Shown one piece after another: positions 1 to 11,026 of a DNA stretch of 64,000 nt (position 1 is its first letter; each line of letters starts with the position of its first letter). The stretch lies in NCBI GenBank assembly GCA_036971715.1, contig JAVHJL010000001.1:4650001-4714000 (forward strand), written 5' to 3'. This DNA comes from Arthrobotrys musiformis (taxonomy: Eukaryota; Ascomycota; Orbiliomycetes; Orbiliales; Orbiliaceae). The position numbers and the translations under genes were made by a program. The notes beneath the pieces are model-generated. The model saw nothing but the letters and a program-made list of their open reading frames with translations. It was not told the DNA's origin and did not search any database.

Positions 1-127
1 TGGATTACAATGTTGCATTTTGGATGCCTCTGTGTTGCTTGTTCAATGCGCTCTATGAGGCTCGGGTATATCGGATAATATGTACAAATGATACTGAGAA
101 TATTCTTACACCGTGGATCTATATACT

Positions 128-2857
128 CTAAGTGTGCTCGGGATTCTTCTCCTCAACGGCCTCTGCCTTCTCCTCGGTTTGGTTCTCTTCGTTCGCTGTT
201 AATTGTTCTTCAACACTGACTTCCGGTGTGGACGGGGTCTCCTCAATGGTTTCTGCTGCAGCCTCTTCCTCTGCTGGGACTTCGACTGGCTCTTCCACCT
301 CGCTAGTGTCTTTCAAAACCACATCCGATTCTCCGGGCACCTCGACTTCAATAGTTCCCTCCGTAGCCTCGCCTCCTTCGACATCAGGCACAACAGGAAC
401 TTCCAAGGTTTCCTCTTTGGCAGAGGTAGCCGCCGTCTCCTGACCTTCCACCAGTTTATCCTTCAGCTCGATTCCATACTCCTCCAGCTGCCGGTCCGTC
501 ACCACCCCCGGACTGCTCACAACCGGATCCTGCCCCTTATTATTCTTCGGAAACGCAATAACATCCCTAATACTCTCCCTCCCAGCCAATATCGCAATCA
601 ACCTATCAAACCCAATCGCTAACCCCGCATGCGGCGGACACCCCGTCTCCAACATCTCGAGCAGATGCTTAAACGTCCCCATCTTCTCCGCCGGAACTTT
701 TAGTATATCCTCCAGAATGGTGCGTTGTAACTCGGCCTCGTGGATTCTGGTGCTGCCGCCGCCGAGTTCGACGCCGTTCAGGACGATGTCGTAGTGGTGG
801 CCTAGTGTTTTCCACGGTGATATCAGGAGGTTTTCGCGCGTGCTGAGGGTTGGGGAGGTGAACGGGTGGTGCGTGGATTTGTACCCCGCCGTGCCGGATT
901 GGCCCGGTTCGTTTTCGGAGGGGTCGATGGGGGTGAAGAGGGGGAAGTGGGTGACCCAGAGGAATTGCCAGCCGACCAGTTGTTCCATCGCTCCGACTTG
1001 GATGAGTCTTTGGCATAGTTGTTTTCGGAGGAGACCCATGCTCGTTGAACCGCCCTGAGAACGTTAGATTGGTGTCATAATTTTAGAAAAGAAGGTAGAA
1101 CTTACGGGATTAAATTCCTTCTTCCGTCGACCGATGACGACGATGTGGTTTGTAGGCAAGAAGTTCTTGCTCGCCATAGCCCCTATGATTCTCTCCAGCT
1201 CCAGAGGCGACTCTTTGAGGAATGGCGCAACGCGGACTATCTGCTTCCTGATGTTATGGTAATCGAGCTCGTTCCCGGTTTTGAAGACTATGCATTCGGG
1301 GTTTTCGCCTCGGAGGGGTGCGAAGTCGCCGTCTGAGGGGTCGGACAGCGCTCGGACGATGTGGTTGAGTTTGGAGTTGCTGATGTCGCTGGGCTGAGTG
1401 ATCACCTCGTACTTCCATTGGCTGTGGATTGGTGTCCGAGCGGCGGCGGAATGCTGTTCTACGATCTTTTCGAATGGGCGGATCTGTGGTTTACATTGTT
1501 AGTTGACTGGGTCTGAGACTTGGATTCCTTTTTTTTTGGAAGGGGTCCTCACGGTCATCCCATATCGTGTATCCGGCTTATCAATTCCGTAGTGGCTGAT
1601 CGCATGGCTATAGCTGATCACGCGGAAATTGGGCAGCTTCACCCCGAGAACCTCGTACCAGATCCTCTTCAACAGACGTTCGATTGTTTTCTGCACAATG
1701 GTTCCATCCACAAACCCCATTTCCAGATCGAGTTGGGTGAACTCCGGTTGTCGGTCCGCTCTTAGATCCTCGTCTCGGAAGCATTTGGCGAGCTGGAAGT
1801 ACTTCAAAATTCCTCCGGCCATCAAGATCTGTTTATACTGCTGCGGGCTCTGGGGGAGAGCATACATCTGGCCGGGGGTTCTCGTCGGCACGAGGAATTC
1901 CCTGGCACCTTCTGGGGTCGATTTGAACAGCAACGGTGTCTCGACTTCCAGGAATCCCTCCTCGTCGAGGTGTTTTCTACAGATCTGTGAAACCTGATGA
2001 CGCAACTGGAGCGACTTGAGAAGGTCCGGGCTGGTACGCATCGACACATAGCGTTTTTCCGGCGGATGGACCGTTCCGGCTATGATCGGTTGCTTGGGAG
2101 GGTCGCCGATTGGTTCGCACCGCTGTACGATGATTTCGAGAGATTTGTGGAAGTTCTCGACGTCTTCGGGAACGGATATTGCGGTGATTTGACTGCGAGT
2201 GGTGAACTTGAGTCCCCTTCTGGGTTTGTACTTCAGAGTACCTTCGATCTCGAGCGGCGTGTGCGATTGAACGGTTAATATGCCATGGGGGTTTTTGAAG
2301 CCGTTATCTTTGTCGAAAGTGGCTTGGATGAATTTCCCGCCTTGGAGGATGGTACCGAAGGCGAGACCCGAGTTTCCGGGTTTCGCTGAATACAGCCAAC
2401 CGCGCAGAATAACCTTTTTACCGATATCATTGTCGCTGAGACCATCGATTGTTCTGTAAGGACCGTCGAGGGGGAAAGTCCAGGGCGTGAGGGCTCCCAG
2501 TCCTGGATGATTCCGTTGGAACTCCTCGTCTGTTATTTCGGGTTCCGGTTCCAGCGTCCCGGTTATATCGCCGGCGTACCGAGGTTGTGTTTGTGTGATG
2601 ACCCTCGTTTTTGTGACCCCGAGCTGCTCTTTTATCTGATCTAACGTGGGATTGCGGGGGGAAGCCCACTCTCTCGGTTCTTCGTGATCATTGGCGGTGG
2701 CATCGTCGCTATACGCCCGTCTCGATACCGCCAATCGGCCGGGCAGCCGGACGGACTGTCGCCTGATATTGCTTATCGATTGCCCCGCCCGTCGTTTCCC
2801 AGTGGCCTGGAGGATATCGATCTGGCACCGGACGCAGGTGCGCAGGGGAGTGGCCAT
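128..2857 (-). CDS. MSD1: Mitochondrial aspartyl-tRNA synthetase, class II
   Basis: This gene charges mitochondrial tRNA-Asp with aspartate. Three exons join in frame: 2857-1553, 1483-1106 and 1054-128, giving 869 residues. The introns (69 and 51 nt) have GTGAGG and GTAAGT donors. The start at 2857 gives a basic N-terminus (MATPLRTCVRCQ...) that fits a mitochondrial presequence. An OB-fold anticodon-binding region (about residues 120-230) is followed by the class II catalytic core. Motif 2 appears as FRDEDLRADRQPEFTQLDLE, and motif 3 as GLAIGFDRL near the end of the core. The insert between them is in exon 2, as in bacterial-type AspRS. The core ends at about residue 755. A tail of roughly 110 residues rich in Glu, Thr, Val and Pro follows, which is unusual for the family. 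The gene diverges from a plus-strand transcription start near 3.1 kb. Confidence 0.93.
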
Positions 2858-3174
2858 GGTTCATATGCGAAACCTATCTTCTTCTCCGTCGTAGTCGTCG
2901 GTTCGAGCACATCCTGCCGGCCCCCGGTCAGATACTAGTTTCTGGGTTTCGAGGGAAAAAAAGGAAGGAAAGTGGCATGTCGTCTGTTTTGTGTTGTCCG
3001 CGTCGCACACACAAAATTTTGACAGGGAAAAAAAATTTGCTATTTAAAGCGCTGTCGATAACTCGCTTTGTTACTTTTCCTCTTCTCTCTTCATCCTTCC
3101 AAGTTTTAAACTGTGAGTACCGCCACTATCACCACCACCATCACGCCACCCCGGATGCTAATCAACTATTATAG
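2858..3174 (+). promoter_or_regulatory. Divergent promoter region with 5'-UTR intron
   Basis: The gap between the AspRS start and the next plus-strand ORF holds a TATA-like tatttaaa at 3041-3048. A CT-rich stretch typical of fungal start sites follows at 3070-3100. A complete small intron then runs from 3113 to 3174, with donor gtgagt, branch point tgctaatc at 3156-3163 and acceptor attatag. No ATG lies between the CT-rich block and the donor, so the intron would be in a 5' UTR. This supports a plus-strand transcript starting here. Confidence 0.45.
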
Positions 3175-3256
3175 TCATGATGAAAGCCTAGAGTGTATCA
3201 GATGAACCGGTTCCATCACCTGCGTGAAACCCTCCTCGGAATTCGAGTTCGAAAGG

Positions 3257-3505
3257 ATGAGAAGGACGATGGCTTTGTGGTTTGCGTGGGTTCTCGGTGG
3301 GATCGGAGTGATATCGGCGTTCGGCACATTCCTTGTTACCAACGGACGCGATGAAGGCATCTCTGAGCCAATTGTCGAGACAGGAACCAAACTTGACTTC
3401 TTTCTGATTAGTGATGAGGGAGACCGGGTTTGGGGAATTGTTGAGACGGGCGATGAAACTGGAGGGTGTTTATTGTTTTGTATCGCAAGATATAATACGA
3501 TATGA
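3257..3505 (+). CDS. Possible small membrane protein (82 aa)
   Basis: This is the longest plus-strand frame downstream of the 5'-UTR intron. From the ATG at 3257 it encodes 82 residues with one hydrophobic segment (LWFAWVLGGIGVISAFGTFL) near the N-terminus and a hydrophilic, acidic tail. Two other ATGs come first: ATG ATG AAA GCC TAG at 3177, and a 50-residue frame from 3202. They would act as upstream ORFs, so the coding frame is not certain. I do not recognise the protein. The transcript may instead be non-coding or encode the 50-residue frame. Confidence 0.28.
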   Translation: MRRTMALWFAWVLGGIGVISAFGTFLVTNGRDEGISEPIVETGTKLDFFLISDEGDRVWGIVETGDETGGCLLFCIARYNTI

Positions 3506-5339
3506 TGGTGGTTTATATGCTATATTTGATTGAGAAGAGGGTGTTTCTGGCGGGGATAGGCCTGCCTTCGAGGTTGACCGGTCCTGTCTTTGGATCGTGT
3601 GTGTCCCGTGACAGGCAGCAGCCATTGATGCACTCCGATACGACTAGCCGGTTCTTGAGGACAGACCCTTAGCCAAATGGCAATGTTTCTTTTTGTATAT
3701 AAGCCAGGTGGGGCCCAATTAATTGAAGAAAAAAGAAGAATCGAATTGAAGTGCTCGCTAAGAGTCAGGCTAAAGACCAACAGGCGTAATCCTTGACGAG
3801 AACGTGGGAAATGTGGATGTGAGACTGGCCCGTAACCTCCTTTGCCGGAGATTGAAGCGTGGTCCGAATTGTGCGAAATGAAGGGCGAATTCTCACGACA
3901 TGCGGACTTTCATTCTTAGTTTCGTCTTTTCTGGTGGGTTCATTTTTAGTGTTCCCATGTGTTTTTGTTAGTGTGGTAGTTAATTTCCACATGTTCAGCC
4001 GTGGGGACTCGACTCCATCGCAATCAATCTTGAACAAATGGCAAGAGCCGCAGCTCAGGTGCATGGCATGTCAGATAGCCGGTGTGGATTGTGGATGTGG
4101 ATTGCAATGGCGGCCATGCAACCGGAACCCCCCCTCCCGGAACATGCCCTAAACGATTTGACTTTTTCGATTGTACGGCCCTAGCGCCTGTAGCCTTCTC
4201 GCCTCGAGCTTGGACCGGGCTTTTTTCGTGGAGATGAAAGAGCAAGAATCAGAGGAGGGTAATCCGCTCATTCAGACCGATATAAGGTGTGCATGCGTGT
4301 GTCTGATCCGGACGGGTGGCCCTTTTTTTGTCTCCAACTTTAAAAGTTATCCTTCGAGGTGATATAATATAACAGCCACTCTGGAAAATTGTCGACATAG
4401 TAGGTAGTTATGGTCGCCGTTCGTACGTAGAGTACTCTGCCATTCGCGATAATAATCCGTCCTCTCCTCCCCGACGCACTTGCGCTTTGTCGATAAGGTA
4501 TCGGATCGGATACCACAGTGCAGTGCAGTGTAACCCAGCGTCCATTTCGATATCGATCAAGTACCCCCTCTAGGCCCTCCCAGCAGGAGAGAACACTGGA
4601 ATAGAAATAAATCTACCACCTGCCCTCCTTCGACTGCCACCGACACGTGTACTTGCAGAAAGAACAGGATCCTGCTTCTTCGCCACCATTCCGGCAGGCA
4701 AGGCAAGCTAGCAAGCTAGGGAAAAAGCCGTCCGTCGACACTTGCACCGGCGCTGGTGTCGGCATATGCCTGGAGATTGATTCTGCATCTGCATTTGCAT
4801 GATATTTGGGGCGATCGGGTTTCCTTGTTCTGGTTTCTCCTTAGGAAGGAGTTCGAGTGCTTTGGCCTGGCCGAGATAAAAGTCCCCCTCGATATGAGCC
4901 CCACTGGTCCCATCTTCTCCTCCTCAGTATTATTGCCCTCGTTGCCCTCATCTCCATCCTCATCCTCATCCTCATCGCCCGTCTGCGTGATATTGAGATC
5001 GAAATCGAACCCGAAATCCGAAGTCCGAAGGTCCCCTTTCGTGGTTGGTGCCGCTTAGTCGACCAGCTGCTGCTGCCCTGTAAGTTGCCCAATCAAACAG
5101 CCAGCCAAACAGCCAGCCAACCCAAAGACAGCAGTGCAATGCGGGACTTATTCGCTAACAGCATCCGACACCAGACAGTTCGAGCAAAGTAGGCAAGCAT
5201 CATCGTCAGCCAGTCAGTCAGTCATCACCGCCGCCATTCTTCTCGACATTCGCTCGTTCGTTCGGCTGTTCCTTTTTCGTCCATCTTTGGTTCTGTGGGT
5301 TTCTGAGAAACGCCGGGATCCGATTTGGTTTGGTGAAGG
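3506..5339 (+). other. Intergenic region and leader of the AP180 gene
   Basis: I see no convincing gene in these 1.8 kb. Short frames occur on both strands but none has spliceable extensions or recognisable motifs. The last several hundred bases include CT-rich tracts and short direct repeats (cagccagccaaacagccagccaa near 5099, cagtcagtcagtcat near 5211). These are consistent with a promoter and long 5' UTR for the gene starting at 5340. Confidence 0.4.
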
Positions 5340-7901
5340 ATGAGTTCCTTCGAGAAGTCCGTCAAGGTTAGTCGTCCTGTTCCCTCGAAAAGCCCGCCAC
5401 GGTACAACGTCATATCGTCGACCCTTACTCGATTGACCCCCTTCTCCTCATCACATGACATCGCCGACCACAACGGATGCTAACTGGCTGATGTCTACAG
5501 GGCGCGACCAAAGTCAAGGTACGATAACTCCGATCCAATTCACCCTTTTCTTGGAGCTTCCTCGAGCTGCCGATAAAGCTCCTTCTTGAGCAGAGTAGTT
5601 GGCTTGCTCGCTCTCTCACTTACTCCCTCATCGGCCGGAACGTTCCCTCGTGACTACGCTGGACCCTTACGACTAACCACCTTCACTCCGACAGGTCGCT
5701 GCACCGAAATCAAAATATGTAGAGCACATCCTTATCGCTACGCATGCCGGTGAAGCTGGTATTGCTGAGGTCTTTCGGGCCCTCAACAACCGTATGAAGG
5801 ATCAGACATGGACGGTACGCCCATACCCCCCCTTTTTTACTATATTTTCGACGATATGGGATATAATACTAATAGACATATATGTATATTTCCAGATTGT
5901 TTTCAAATCACTCATCGTCGTCCATCTCATGATCCGTGAAGGCGAACAGGATGTGACTCTCCGGTATCTCCGTAAACACCCTCGTTTAGTTGCTATCAGC
6001 AACTATTCGGATGGTAAGACCGGATCTGCACGCAAAACTATGCTTCAAGCTTGGGAGTTGATCGAGTTCCACGAGCTGACCGCTCGTAAAGTACAGGAGC
6101 AGGGGAAGAACATTCGTAGATACTCGCAGTACCTCGGCGAAAGGGCTAGGAGCTTTGGAGACGTCAAGGTCGACTTTGTGAGGAACGGACAGGGCCATCT
6201 GAGGAGACTGAGTGTCGAGAAGGGCTTGCTCCGCGAAGTTGAATGCGTACAGACGCAGATGAGAGCTCTACTTCAGTGCAATGTGGGTTTTGGCGAGAGT
6301 AAGTTTTGGTTTTGGGGGGAGGTGCTAATCACTCGATAGTTCCATACCGGGGATGTGGACAACGAAATCACATTAACCGCCTTCCGTATGCTCGTCTCGG
6401 ATCTCTTGGCCTTTTTCCACGTAGTGAATGAAGGAGTTATCAATGTCCTGGGTTAGTTCGTCGTCGACCATCCAATTGGGGTCTACCGATATCACATATT
6501 GACGGTCTGCCAGAGCATTACTTCGAAATGTCGCGATACGACGCCGAAAGGGCGCTCGAAATCTACAAGGTCTTCACAAGACAAACCGAGGACACCGTCG
6601 AATTCTTACAGAATGCCCGAAGACTTGAAACTGCTACTAGATTACAGATCCCGAACGTCAAGCACGCCCCCACATCTCTAACCAAGGCACTAGAGGAATA
6701 TTTGTTAGATCCCGACTTCGACGTCAATAGAAGGCAGTACCTCGCAGCCCAAGAAGCTAAGAAGACGGGTAAGAAAATCCCTACCGCTGACATTTCGACA
6801 ACTAGCAAATCTATACCATCGGCCGCCAGCACCAGTACGGCCCCTGCACCGCAGCCCGTCGCTGCTGCTCCACAACTAGCAGCAGCAGCCTCGCCGCAGA
6901 AACAAGGAGACCTCATCGACTTCTTTGCGTCTATAGAAAACGAGCAGACCCCTATGTTTGGTGGCACACCGACTGCCAATGCCCAACCGACATTTGCACA
7001 ACAGCCGGCTCCGATTGGCGCTCCTCAAATCCAAGTTCCGATAATTCCGACACCCCAATTTACCATCCAACAACCTGCCGGATTTGTGGTTCCTGGACAA
7101 GTCCCGCAAGTTCAAGTCCCTCAGCAGTTCCTTGTTCAAAACCCAGCTCAATTCGTCATGCAACAGCCTCTTCAGACGGACTTCACCGGTGCTGGATTTG
7201 GGGGCTACACTCCGGCCCCACAGCCCGGTATTGCAACCATTCCGCAACCGGTCATTCAGACAGCTCCTATAATCGCTCCGAATCTTACCGCTTCGGTCCA
7301 GACACCACAAAGCGCGCAGGGCCTGCTACCGTCAGCCACTGGAAGCACTAATCCGTTCCGACAGTCAATGATGCCCACGGGTTCCAGCGTCGCTTCACCA
7401 ATCGCCTCTACCGGCACAGGTGGTTCTACGGGTGCCCCTCGTGGGACAAATCCGTTTGCTAGAGCCTCCACTATCCCTGTCGCAGCTCCCCAGGCAGGAC
7501 CAACATTCTCAACTACAACTCCAGAATATGCCCAAATTACGCCACAACAATCACAGCCACAGATACAAGCGCCACTTCGCTCAGCTTCTACTGGAAGCAC
7601 AAATCCGTTCTCCCGCCCAAAGCCGGAAAACACACTACCTTCGGTATCCGAAGCCTCCCTCGGAGCAAATGGCGGGTTTGCTCAAGTTCCGGTTCCATCT
7701 TTCCAACCCTCCGGCGGCCTCAATGTCGCCCAACCCACTGGCACAAACCCTTTTAGGCAAAGCAAGCTGCCAGCGGATCTCGCTCCCCAGATTCCAATGG
7801 GTGGGCTTGAGCACTTGGACACGATACCGGTGTTTCCGAGGTCCGATCAGCAGCAACCGAATCAGCAGCAGCCCCAAGGTCAAGGGCAATGGGGTTTCTG
7901 A
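5340..7901 (+). CDS. YAP1802: Clathrin assembly adaptor AP180/Yap180 (ANTH domain)
   Basis: Endocytic adaptor that binds PtdIns(4,5)P2 at the plasma membrane and recruits clathrin. Six exons join in frame: 5340-5366, 5501-5518, 5695-5814, 5896-6282, 6340-6451 and 6514-7901, giving 683 residues. The tiny first exons encode MSSFEKSVKGATKVKVAAPK, the conserved ANTH start, including the lysine-rich lipid-binding motif KGATKVK. The ANTH fold continues to about residue 270, with HILIATHAGEAG and the stretch VDNEITLTAFRMLVSDLL. The rest is Pro/Gln-rich disordered tail. It carries GDLIDFF, which could bind clathrin, and four NPF tripeptides (TNPFRQ, TNPFAR, TNPFSR, TNPFRQ) expected to bind EH-domain proteins such as Ede1. 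Introns have clear branch points (tgctaac at 5478, tgctaatc at 6323). The gene is convergent with the secreted-protein gene at 8611. Confidence 0.95.
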
Positions 7902-8610
7902 TTGGTTCCGGGGCGCTGATGAAAACCGTTTAGCAAACCGGAGGACTGCGAGAATGTACTATACTAGCAACTTTTAATACATCCTATCGCGCTGGGAATG
8001 GCTTCTAGTAGCCTTTCGTTTCACTAACTCCTTAGTTTCGCTCCCTATTTACATCTTTTCCTTTCCTGTCTTTCCCTTTTTTTTTTGATATGATGCTATG
8101 ACATGAGACAAACTTTAGCCAGTGCCCTCTGCTATTTCTTATAATTGAAGAAGATTATGTTATTTTTCGTTAGTACTAAGACTTTTTTTGATCAATCCGC
8201 GGATGCTTCTTCGCTGAGATTAGGTTTTCGTTTAAGTAGTTCTGGGGGGGTTTGATTATGTGGACCAGTACTCTTCTTCAATGATTATTCTATACCCTCG
8301 TCATGCTGGCTCGGGGTCCTGGAAGTCTGGAAAGGACTCGGGGCTGTACTTGATGGGACTCAAGTTGGTTGCAATGATAAACATAGATTTATACCTAAGT
8401 GCCAACGTGCACAGAGTGGGTAGTCACGCTATCCCATTGACTATAGCTAGCTCGAATCCCCCATGCACACAGAAATTATATAGGTATGCTGCATACGGGT
8501 GTGGGAGTTTGATGGGTTTTTTCTATCGCTTTAAATTTTGAAGCGGTCTATAAAGTCCTTTGGAACTCTTAACCCTTTCGAGATGTGGAGGTGGATCTCC
8601 CCCAAAATCC
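7902..8610. other. Convergent 3' intergenic region
   Basis: The AP180 gene ends at 7901 and the minus-strand secreted-protein gene ends at 8611. The gap contains T-rich tracts (a run of T at 8077-8088) suited to 3' UTRs and polyadenylation. I see no coding sequence. Confidence 0.4.
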
Positions 8611-10209
8611 CTACGTATACGGCACTCCCTCAGTCTCAAGGTCAAGGAACTCCTTAACATCGAGTTCGGAGGTGTCCTTATTCTCGACCCCAGGCAATCC
8701 CTCCTCCATTCCACGTATAAATGGCATTTGACGTTCCTCTGTCCTTACTTGATTAACAGCATCATACCATGTTCCCCAAGTTGGCCCCCCTTTCCACCCG
8801 CCAACATACTGCGCTCGGAACCTGGGGACCTCGTTTGAATCTTCGAGTAATATCTCAGATTTAACTATATCCTCGGGCGCGGGTCGTTTCACTTCTATCT
8901 TGCCCTCAGGTCGTTTTACCTCTATCTTGCCCATAGGTCTCCTGATTTCGAAGACGCCATCGTCTTGTATTTCCGGATCCTCCATTTCCATTCTACCGCT
9001 TTCCATCTTCCCGCCTCCCGTTGGCCCATCCATAGTTGACCATTGATCGTCGGAATCGTCCTCAAACTTTGGACTGTCTATCGGCGACGGGTGGTGCGGC
9101 ACATCATCCCATGGCCACACCTCCTGCTCTTGAATGTTATTTGCGATCAGGTGACGTGCAACTTCCAGTTTATAATTAGGGTCAAAGAGCGCTAAATCTA
9201 CATTTGCGTCTTTCCACCGCGGTCTCGTCTCCCCGAGGGTACCAGGCAACGGCGTGAGTTTTAATATCAAACCGATCAGATCCTTCCAAGGCCCGTACCA
9301 ACATCCGTACCACGCCATAAAGTAGTCGAATAAATCCATAACGTTGAAGTGGCGGCCGATGATCCTATAACCCAGGTCCGGATCGTACTTTACGCGCTGT
9401 TCGTTCAGTTTGCGTGAATACAGCCGGTTGCCGAGGTCGTTGTCCGTTCCGAATTTTTTCCATATTTCGACGTTTTCTGTTGCTTCGCCCATTCCGGCGA
9501 GGATGTAGATTAGGTTGGTTATACGTTTATGTTGTACTTGTAGGTCTACGGCGACGAAGGGGTTGTTGTTGACCGTAGACGAAATATTCATCGCCGCAAC
9601 CCATTGTGCTATTTCCCACACCCGTTCCGCGGACGCGGTCGGGGTTAAGTCCGTGAGAGGGGGGATCTTGAGTCTTAACTGATCGATCGCGAAATCCATA
9701 TTGTGAAATGCGGTCCAGGAGGCGAACGCCATCTCTTTGATCTTCCAAATACCGGTATTAATCACCATCACCCGTCTTTGAATCTCAGCACGGTCACGAC
9801 CATCCCATCCCAGTTTCTCACGAATATGCATCCCCGTCGAAGTCTCGACGAATCCACCGTCGCTTAAGCGCTGTACTTTTTCTACACTCTTCAAATCCTG
9901 CTTCGCTTGGAGGATTACTTGCTCCAACGCGAAGATTAGGAATGTAAGGCTTTTCCGGGGTATGGTAGCCCTTTTTAAGCCCTCGGGTGGGGTGGTGGGG
10001 TTTGGTCCCAGCGGACATATTTCGGTGCGGAGGTCGTTGAGGAAGTCGAGTTGTGAACCGATCGAGAGGAGGGTGGCGGAGTTGGTGACGACCCAATCGA
10101 TCCAGAGGGGGATGGGGAGGATTATTCCGTCTTTGGAGCCGGGGGCGTAGGTTTCGCCTATGAAGGCGGCGTGGGAGAGGTGGATTGTGAGCAGGAGGGT
10201 TGGTTTCAT
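8611..10209 (-). CDS. Secreted protein, long member of a tandem pair
   Basis: Single-exon gene of 532 residues. The N-terminus (MKPTLLLTIHLSHAAFIGET) looks like a signal peptide. The next 330 residues resemble the neighbouring gene at 11027-12013. Both start with a WVVTN/WIVSN helix, then a cysteine in an EICPLGPNP/QTCAIGPSP motif. Both end the shared region with an aromatic Cys-containing stretch (MAWYGCWYGPW versus VRDWYECWADP) followed by LTPLPG/VTPLPG. This copy has an extra acidic C-terminal region of about 170 residues, with a short tandem repeat GKIEVKRPEGKIEVKRP. I do not recognise a family. Secretion and paralogy are inferred from sequence. The function is unknown and could be an effector or cell-wall component. 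Confidence 0.75.
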   Translation of the reverse strand: MKPTLLLTIHLSHAAFIGETYAPGSKDGIILPIPLWIDWVVTNSATLLSIGSQLDFLNDLRTEICPLGPNPTTPPEGLKRATIPRKSLTFLIFALEQVILQAKQDLKSVEKVQRLSDGGFVETSTGMHIREKLGWDGRDRAEIQRRVMVINTGIWKIKEMAFASWTAFHNMDFAIDQLRLKIPPLTDLTPTASAERVWEIAQWVAAMNISSTVNNNPFVAVDLQVQHKRITNLIYILAGMGEATENVEIWKKFGTDNDLGNRLYSRKLNEQRVKYDPDLGYRIIGRHFNVMDLFDYFMAWYGCWYGPWKDLIGLILKLTPLPGTLGETRPRWKDANVDLALFDPNYKLEVARHLIANNIQEQEVWPWDDVPHHPSPIDSPKFEDDSDDQWSTMDGPTGGGKMESGRMEMEDPEIQDDGVFEIRRPMGKIEVKRPEGKIEVKRPAPEDIVKSEILLEDSNEVPRFRAQYVGGWKGGPTWGTWYDAVNQVRTEERQMPFIRGMEEGLPGVENKDTSELDVKEFLDLETEGVPYT

Positions 10210-11026
10210 TATCTTCGTATTTGGTAGCCGGTGTGGGGACGTTTGTGGGGGGAGGTTTTGTGCTCTTGCGGGTTATACAGAGGGTTGGTGGACATTTATA
10301 ACTGTCAACCGGATGGTATTATTATTTGTTTCGTATACCAGAGCTGGCCGAAGATTATTATTGGAGATAGAGATAGTGGAGTATTGAATGGCCTTGAGGC
10401 CGCTTCGTGGTTCTGCGTGGCGGGGTATTACACGTGCGTGTTTGATGTGAGGCTATTAGATCTCTATATCGTTGGTATTCTACCGAAGACGGGATTTTAC
10501 GACTTCTATTCGCAGGAGCACGGTTTGGCTGCGTGCGCCTCCTAGATTTTATATGTGTACGTTAAGAGCACCCGTTCCAGGATAATATTTATAGACATCG
10601 ATGTCTTTGTATCTACTATTCGTGACGCTGGCTTGAGCGCTTCGCTCTCCGTCGATCGAGGCCGAGGGCTTGATATTGGTGTTCCGGGCCCAAACCTGTC
10701 TAAAGTCAACGGGCTTATCCAGCATGTGAGCTTTGTAATTTTGCCCATTAATCCCCTTGAATTTCAGGCTTGCATAGTAGTCCAATGGAACGGTGGCTAC
10801 TAAGGTTCCAGTCCCGTCCCACTACCATATACTATACAAGCTACTAGATCATCGTTGCATATCACATCGTGTTGTAAGTCCAAAATAGGTTAGAGCAGGG
10901 ATAACCAGCCAATGAGAGGTCATAAAATAACAACAGAGCAACGCAGAGCGCCTCAACCTCCACGATCATGAAATCCATGGCCGACGAAACCTGATTCCAA
11001 CGGCCATGAGATATACTATAAGCAAC
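10210..11026. other. Intergenic between the tandem secreted-protein genes, with a possible ORF remnant
   Basis: Contains the promoter of the gene ending at 8611. The minus strand from about 10806 to 10549 holds an open frame that includes DYYASLKFKGINGQNYKAHM and then NTNIKPSASIDG. It reads like protein but has no good start or splice context, and it ends at a stop near 10549. It could be a fragment of a lost gene. I see nothing else. Confidence 0.25.

Noticed and set aside
6563..7310. Minus-strand open frames across the AP180 tail
   Set aside because: Shadow frames of a repetitive Pro/Gln/Ala coding region. The plus-strand gene is unambiguous.
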